From: Prolixibacteraceae bacterium
GTDB taxonomy: Bacteria > Bacteroidota > Bacteroidia > Bacteroidales > Prolixibacteraceae
Direction: 5' to 3'
Assembly (NCBI GenBank): GCA_003516705.1
Contig: DPCJ01000118.1
Coordinates: 11,683 to 22,350, forward strand
Length of the DNA: 10,668 nt
A program made the translations under genes and the position numbers. The stretch's first letter is position 1. Each line of letters opens with the position of its first letter. The notes beneath the pieces are model-generated. The model saw only the letters and a program-made list of their open reading frames with translations, searched no databases and was not told the origin of the DNA. Positions 6,659 through 10,668 of this stretch are shown piece after piece.

Positions 6659-8976
6659 ATCCGTATTCCGAAATAGAAATTGCGGGGTTCCGATGGTCCG
6701 TAAATATAGCCGCTGTCGCGATATTTTCCCGAGTCAAAATCGTTCTGGTATTGATTGAAAATATTTCCTGCTCCGCCAAAGAATTCGACCGATGAATCAA
6801 GCCGCGCTGCATTCACAGTATATGAGATTTTAATATTTGTTTCAAAAAATGCAGGTGATTCAGCAAGAATATCATTTTGAACTGTTCCCTGGTTTCCGGG
6901 TACACCGTAATGCGGAACCAGCATCGGTCCGGTGTATATTCCCGAAAGTACAGTTTTAAACTTTTCCGCTGGCGACCAGGTTAAAGTATAATATCCATAC
7001 GCGTTTGGAGTTCGCAGATAATCTTTGCTGCCGGGTAATTCTTCCGACCATTTTACCGGCTCGTCGTACAAACTTTTTTGCAATGTTAAACCGGTTTCAG
7101 CCTGTAATTTTCGGTTAAAATTGGCGCGCAGTTCAAGCGTGGTTCCCATTACCTGGCTGTTTCCGCCGTTCTGTTTTTGCATAATTGAGTTGCCTTTGGC
7201 ATCAGTACCTGTTTCTTCAAGAATAAAAGCATCTTTCAGGCGGGTATAAAATCCTTCAAGCGTAAATCCGACGATGTGTTTCTCGCTGGCTTTATCCCAG
7301 TTTAATGATGTACTCCAGCTTTGCGAACGCTCTTCTTTCAGGTTGTCGGCAAGTTCAACGGTTTGAATACCTCCGCCGGCAAAAGCAATGTGCATGTCGG
7401 AGTCGAAAGCCTGCGGAGCCCTGAATCCGGTTGACCATGATAACCTGAACTGCGCATTAGTGGTGGGTTTCAGCAGAAATGATACCCGTGGATTAAATAT
7501 CATATTGTCAACAAAGTTGTGTTTGTCGGCCCTGATACCGGTGAGTAACGTCATTCTTGTATTGATAGCCCAGTCGCTTTGCAAAAAAGTTCCGAAATTT
7601 TTGGTAGTCTGGTCGGTGAGGTAGCTGTAAGTTTTTATCTCGTCAAAAACATCATCGAGAATGTATTCAGCTCCGAGGGTAAAAACATTGGTTCCTTCCA
7701 GAAAACCGTGAAAAGTATGGTTTACCTGGCTTCCGGCCTGAACCGTATAATTTGCAGAGGTTCCGTATGGCGGATTATTATTGTATTCCTGTTTTCCTGT
7801 CAGGTCATCAGGCGAAATGCCTGTAAAATGTTTCCTGTCGGTGTTTTGACCGGCAACATACAATGCCAGAGTCGTCTGGTTGTTATCGCTTGTAAGTTCG
7901 TAGTCGATTCCACCGGTTAAAATATTATGCACCCGTTCTTCCGACTGTTCGGCGAGGTACGCCGCTTTGTCAGTCATTTCGCCACCATACCTGTATTCAT
8001 GCAAACTGGAAAAATTGGCTTCAAGCTTCTGATTTTCGTTGATTTTGAAAAATGAATTGATACCGAAAGAGTTGTTGTACAATTTTGGCAGTTCTGAGAA
8101 ATTATCGTTATTCGAATCAAACCAATCGCGATTTCGGTAAGAGGTGTACAATGCCATTCCTGCATTTCTTTTTTGCGAAAGTGCAGTGAGTGTTCCGTTT
8201 ACCGAAAAATCGTTGGCGCTCCCACCAACCACCGACTCGTTTAAACTCACCTTGTAGGAGTTTCGTTGTGGCATCCGAGTGATAATGTTTACAGTGCCAC
8301 CAATTGCACTCGAACCATAAAGCGCCGAAGCGCCACCGCGAACAATTTCAATCCGCTCAACCATTTCGGTGGGCATTTGCTCCAATCCGTATAACCCGGT
8401 GAGCGGACTGAAAACCGACCGGCTGTTGACCAGAATCTGGCTGTATGCTCCACCCAATCCGTTCATCCTGAGTTGAGAATAGTTGCAGGTCTGACAATCA
8501 GTTTCCATGCGGAGTCCCGGCTGAAAATTAAGCGATTCGGAAACAGTTTGCGCCGCAATATTTTCAATCGATTTTGAGTCCATTACCCCAACAATTACAG
8601 CGCTTTCGGTTTGTCGTTTAAAAGTTTTCGTTCCTGTAATCACCACTTCATCCACTTTTATAAAGTCCTCTTCAATGTCAAATTTTACTTCGAGAGTCTG
8701 GTCAGGCTTAAGTTCAATTTCTTTTTTCTGAGTTTTGTACCCAATCATTTTGGCCACAATAACATGTTTCCCAATCGGTAGGTCAACCAGAATGTAATGG
8801 CCTGTAATATCAGTAGTTGTGCCTATTGTAGTATTTTCGATATAAATATTTACGAATGGAATATGTTCGCCTTTCGAAACTACATGGCCCGTGATAACTG
8901 CATCGTTACCGTGTTGTGCTGTAACACGCAATTGCTGTAAAATCAGTAAAATAGCAAATATTAAAAAAGTCCTCAT
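6649..8976 (-). CDS. TonB-dependent outer-membrane receptor with CarboxypepD_reg-like N-terminal domain
   Basis: This outer-membrane receptor imports a ligand using energy from TonB-ExbBD. It has 775 residues. Residues 1-20 are a signal peptide (MRTFLIFAILLILQQLRVTA). Residues about 25-102 form a carboxypeptidase-regulatory-like beta domain (VITGHVVSKGEHIPFVNIYI). A TonB-box-like stretch VDEVVITGT lies at 108-116. The plug domain covers about 120-240, with a CQTC pair at 161-164 (DCQTCNYSQLRMNGL), VERIEIVRGGASALYGSSA and IGGTVNIIT. The rest is the 22-strand barrel, ending in NIFNQYQNDFDSGKYRDSG and an aromatic-rich final strand (FYFGIRIFN). A FRAP sequence is at 518-521, but the NPNL partner of known haem receptors is not clear (ADNLKEE instead), so haem is not assigned. 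Relatives are often labelled BtuB- or CirA-like; the substrate is unknown. No SusD-like partner follows, which argues against a glycan-uptake pair. It faces lgt tail to tail. Confidence 0.93.
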   Translation of the reverse strand: MRTFLIFAILLILQQLRVTAQHGNDAVITGHVVSKGEHIPFVNIYIENTTIGTTTDITGHYILVDLPIGKHVIVAKMIGYKTQKKEIELKPDQTLEVKFDIEEDFIKVDEVVITGTKTFKRQTESAVIVGVMDSKSIENIAAQTVSESLNFQPGLRMETDCQTCNYSQLRMNGLGGAYSQILVNSRSVFSPLTGLYGLEQMPTEMVERIEIVRGGASALYGSSAIGGTVNIITRMPQRNSYKVSLNESVVGGSANDFSVNGTLTALSQKRNAGMALYTSYRNRDWFDSNNDNFSELPKLYNNSFGINSFFKINENQKLEANFSSLHEYRYGGEMTDKAAYLAEQSEERVHNILTGGIDYELTSDNNQTTLALYVAGQNTDRKHFTGISPDDLTGKQEYNNNPPYGTSANYTVQAGSQVNHTFHGFLEGTNVFTLGAEYILDDVFDEIKTYSYLTDQTTKNFGTFLQSDWAINTRMTLLTGIRADKHNFVDNMIFNPRVSFLLKPTTNAQFRLSWSTGFRAPQAFDSDMHIAFAGGGIQTVELADNLKEERSQSWSTSLNWDKASEKHIVGFTLEGFYTRLKDAFILEETGTDAKGNSIMQKQNGGNSQVMGTTLELRANFNRKLQAETGLTLQKSLYDEPVKWSEELPGSKDYLRTPNAYGYYTLTWSPAEKFKTVLSGIYTGPMLVPHYGVPGNQGTVQNDILAESPAFFETNIKISYTVNAARLDSSVEFFGGAGNIFNQYQNDFDSGKYRDSGYIYGPSEPRNFYFGIRIFN

Positions 8977-9158
8977 TTTGATATTGAATTAAAAAGTACA
9001 TACAGATGTAAAAAACTGCGGGGTTAAATTGTTTAAAATAATTATAAATAACAGGTTAAAAAATCCATTTAGCCTTAAAATGCTGCATTTTAAAACAGCT
9101 TTTGCTCAACCATTCATATGAAATATTGTTAATATTGAAAAATAAGACTTTGAGGTAT

Positions 9159-9189
9159 TTTGTTCTGACGGTTAAAATGATTTATTTTG
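9159..9189 (+). promoter_or_regulatory. Bacteroidota-type promoter of the SlyD-like FKBP gene
   Basis: TTTG at 9159-9162 (-33) and TTATTTTG at 9182-9189 (-7; one mismatch to TAnnTTTG) are separated by 19 bp, the expected spacing. The predicted start is near 9196, with a leader of about 25 nt ending in A-rich sequence (AAAACGAAATAAG) before the ATG. The -7 box continues GCGC as in the secA promoter. Confidence 0.65.
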
Positions 9190-9220
9190 CGCCAAATCAG
9201 AAAATTTAAAACGAAATAAG

Positions 9221-9811
9221 ATGCTTGAAATTGGAAAATATTCGATGGTTACATTAACCTACGATTTACACATTGATGACGAAAATGGTGAATTGGTTGA
9301 ACAGGCAACAGAAGTGCAGCCACTTGAATTTTTGTACGGAGCAGGTGCTATGTTACCTAAATTTGAGTCGCAACTTGCAGGTTTGAGTGAGGGTCAGCCA
9401 TTTACCATCAAATTGGGCAAAAAAGATGCTTATGGTGAAGTGAATGAAGATGCTATTGTGGAATTGCCAAAACACGTTTTTCTTGTTGGCGGAAAATTTG
9501 ACGAAGAGCTCGTTAAAATTGGCAACACCGTGCCAATGATGAGCAGCAATGGTCAAAGATTAAATGGTCTTGTGATTGAAGTGAATGATGAAGTGGTTAC
9601 CATGGACTTTAATCATCCGCTTGCAGGAGAAGACCTGTATTTTGCAGGAAAAGTGATTGGAGTAAGGGAAGCTTCAGATGAAGAAGTGGCCGGAATTCTT
9701 TCAGGTGGAGGTGGTGGTTGCGGTTGTGGAAGCGGTGGTTGCGGCTCGGGCTGCGACGACGACTCCTGCGATAGCGGTCATTCTCACGGAGGATGCGGCT
9801 GTGGCTGCTAA
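9221..9811 (+). CDS. SlyD-like FKBP-type peptidyl-prolyl isomerase with Cys/His-rich metal-binding tail
   Basis: This is a cytoplasmic prolyl cis-trans isomerase and chaperone of the SlyD branch of FKBPs. It has 196 residues. The FKBP core is split: residues about 1-70 (VTLTYDLHIDDENGELVEQ, then LEFLYGAGAMLPKFESQLAGL) and about 125-152 (DFNHPLAGEDLYFAGKVIGVREA). The insert-in-flap chaperone domain lies between, introduced by DAYGEVNEDAIVELPKHVF as in E. coli SlyD. Residues 162-196 form a Gly-rich tail with eight cysteines (167, 169, 174, 178, 183, 192, 194, 196) and two histidines (187, 189). In E. coli SlyD a comparable tail binds nickel and supports hydrogenase maturation; here metal binding is inferred from composition, and no hydrogenase gene is nearby. 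The tail DNA (about 9704-9808) is clearly more GC-rich than the rest. The first ATG is used because it follows the promoter and leader well; an ATG at 9245 is an alternative. The slyD symbol is withheld because several paralogues are usual. Confidence 0.93.
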   Translation: MLEIGKYSMVTLTYDLHIDDENGELVEQATEVQPLEFLYGAGAMLPKFESQLAGLSEGQPFTIKLGKKDAYGEVNEDAIVELPKHVFLVGGKFDEELVKIGNTVPMMSSNGQRLNGLVIEVNDEVVTMDFNHPLAGEDLYFAGKVIGVREASDEEVAGILSGGGGGCGCGSGGCGSGCDDDSCDSGHSHGGCGCGC

Positions 9812-9847
9812 CCCACATTTTGTATATTAATTACATTTAATTATTTT

Positions 9848-9886
9848 AACCTCGTTTTCTGAAATACACAGAAAACGAGGTTTTTT
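9848..9886 (+). terminator. Strong intrinsic terminator after the FKBP gene
   Basis: A perfect 14-bp stem pairs 9848-9861 (AACCTCGTTTTCTG) with 9869-9882 around a 7-nt loop, AAATACA. Six T residues follow the GC-containing core (9881-9886), then ATTT. It lies 37 bp after the FKBP stop codon and ends 7 bp before the aroC start codon. The stem is also symmetrical on the other strand, but no gene approaches from the right. Confidence 0.92.
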
Positions 9887-9893
9887 ATTTATC

Positions 9894-10668
9894 ATGAATA
9901 CATTTGGACAAATTTTCAGGCTTACCTCTTTTGGTGAGTCACACGGACGTGGAATTGGCGGAATAATTGACGGCTGCCCAGCCGGGGTAATGCTTGATGT
10001 TGAACAAATTCAGGCTGAACTGGCAAGACGAAAACCCGGCCAGTCAAAAATCACCACACAGCGTCAGGAGCCGGACCAGGTTGAATTTCTTTCAGGAATT
10101 TTTGAAGGCAAAACACAGGGAACACCGATTGCTTTTGCCGTTTGGAATAAAGATCAGCATTCGGCTGATTATAACGACCTGAAAAATATTTATCGTCCGT
10201 CACATGCCGATTTTACTTATATGCAAAAGTATGGAACCCGCGATCATCGCGGCGGAGGCCGTTCGTCGGCCCGCGAAACCATTGCCCGCGTGGTTGCTGG
10301 TGCGATTGCCAAACAAATTCTGAACAAAGTCGGAGTTAAAATTCAGGCATTTGTGTCGCAGGTAGGTGAGGTAAAACTCGAAAAACATTACACAGAACTT
10401 GATTTGTCGCAAACTGAATCAAATATTGTTCGTTGCCCCGATGCTGAAATCGCTGAGAAAATGATTGACCGCATTATGCAGGCCGGAAATGACAAGGACA
10501 CTGTGGGCGGTGTTATTACAGGCGTTGTTAACGGTGTACCTGCCGGTTGGGGCGAACCTGTTTTTAATAAACTGCACGCCGATTTGGGTTTTGCGATGCT
10601 GGGAATTAACGCAGTAAAAGGTTTTGAGTACGGTTCTGGATTTGAAGGAACAAAACTCAGCGGCTCGC
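9894..10668 (+). CDS. aroC: Chorismate synthase, 3' end outside window
   Basis: AroC converts 5-enolpyruvylshikimate-3-phosphate to chorismate using reduced FMN, the last step of the shikimate pathway, in the cytoplasm. The window holds 258 codons of a family usually about 355-365 residues long. The N-terminus MNTFGQIFRLTSFGESHGRG is standard and fixes the start. Visible signatures are GESHG with the catalytic His at 17, the RPSHAD motif with the second conserved His at 104, and GGGRSSARETIARVVAGA (120-137). DTVGGVITGVVNGVPAGWGEP (from 202) and LGINAVKGFEYGSGF (236-250) also fit. No frameshift is seen up to the edge. There is no Shine-Dalgarno; the T-run of the terminator occupies the usual leader position. 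No clear promoter is visible between the FKBP stop and the ATG, so how it is transcribed is an open point. Confidence 0.97.
   Translation, partial: MNTFGQIFRLTSFGESHGRGIGGIIDGCPAGVMLDVEQIQAELARRKPGQSKITTQRQEPDQVEFLSGIFEGKTQGTPIAFAVWNKDQHSADYNDLKNIYRPSHADFTYMQKYGTRDHRGGGRSSARETIARVVAGAIAKQILNKVGVKIQAFVSQVGEVKLEKHYTELDLSQTESNIVRCPDAEIAEKMIDRIMQAGNDKDTVGGVITGVVNGVPAGWGEPVFNKLHADLGFAMLGINAVKGFEYGSGFEGTKLSGS

Noticed and set aside
7388..7920. Plus-strand open frames within the TonB receptor gene
   Set aside because: They are antisense shadows of a gene with full receptor architecture; no domain, leader or promoter is seen.
6649..8976. Haem-receptor (HmuR-like) or cobalamin-receptor (BtuB) assignment
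   Set aside because: A FRAP sequence is present but the NPNL partner is not clear, and no haem, cobalamin or siderophore genes are adjacent, so the substrate is left open.
9003..9010. TACATCTG on the minus strand as the -7 box of the TonB receptor gene
   Set aside because: It has one mismatch and no -33 element at the right spacing. The position is plausible but too weak to list.
9820..9840. Tiny TTG-started frame with two Tyr codons upstream of the aroC terminator, suggestive of a leader peptide for attenuation
   Set aside because: It has six codons, no ATG and no ribosome-binding signal, lies in AT-rich DNA, and no alternative antiterminator pairing for the hairpin arms is visible.
9899..9906. 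Exact TACATTTG -7 box inside the start of aroC
   Set aside because: It is produced by the conserved codons for Asn-Thr-Phe-Gly; there is no TTTG at -33 and transcripts would lack the aroC start.
1..10668. CRISPR arrays, insertion sequences, tRNA/rRNA genes, phage genes
   Set aside because: Both strands were scanned by eye; no regular repeat-spacer pattern, transposase motif, terminal inverted repeats or tRNA-like cloverleaf were seen.

Overview
The window comes from a member of the Bacteroidota. The evidence is an unusually long SecA (about 1,107 residues with extra inserts), a TonB-dependent receptor with an N-terminal carboxypeptidase-regulatory-like domain, Bacteroidota-type promoters (TAnnTTTG at -7, TTTG-like at -33), A-rich rather than Shine-Dalgarno leaders, and a secreted lamin-tail-domain protein. 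The protein sequences look most like the Marinilabiliales/Prolixibacteraceae part of the phylum, but that placement rests on recognition and not on a search.

Layout. Positions 1-2042 (minus strand) hold the first 680 codons of a secreted lamin-tail-domain protein whose 3' end lies outside the window. A 433-bp AT-rich divergent intergenic region follows. Next, on the plus strand, come secA (2476-5799) and, 30 bp later, lgt (5830-6645), apparently one transcription unit. Convergent to lgt, with only 3 bp between stop codons, is a TonB-dependent outer-membrane receptor (8976-6649, minus). A 244-bp divergent region separates it from a SlyD-like FKBP prolyl isomerase with a Cys/His-rich tail (9221-9811, plus). 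A strong intrinsic terminator (9848-9886) follows, and only 7 bp after it aroC (chorismate synthase) begins at 9894 and runs off the right edge.

How the genes relate. Several genes share an envelope-biogenesis theme. SecA drives preproteins through SecYEG, and Lgt adds the diacylglyceryl group to exported prolipoproteins. The lamin-tail protein and the TonB receptor both carry Sec-type signal peptides and are likely SecA clients. The SlyD-like protein is a folding helper and possible metal carrier. AroC belongs to the shikimate pathway and has no visible functional link to the rest.

Overall this is mostly ordinary chromosomal housekeeping sequence. I saw no mobile element, CRISPR array, tRNA or rRNA, and no clear sign of a new multi-gene system. 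The points most worth a second look are the repeated module architecture of the lamin-tail protein, the terminator pressed against the aroC start codon, the metal-binding tail of the FKBP, and the CxxC plug motif of the TonB receptor.
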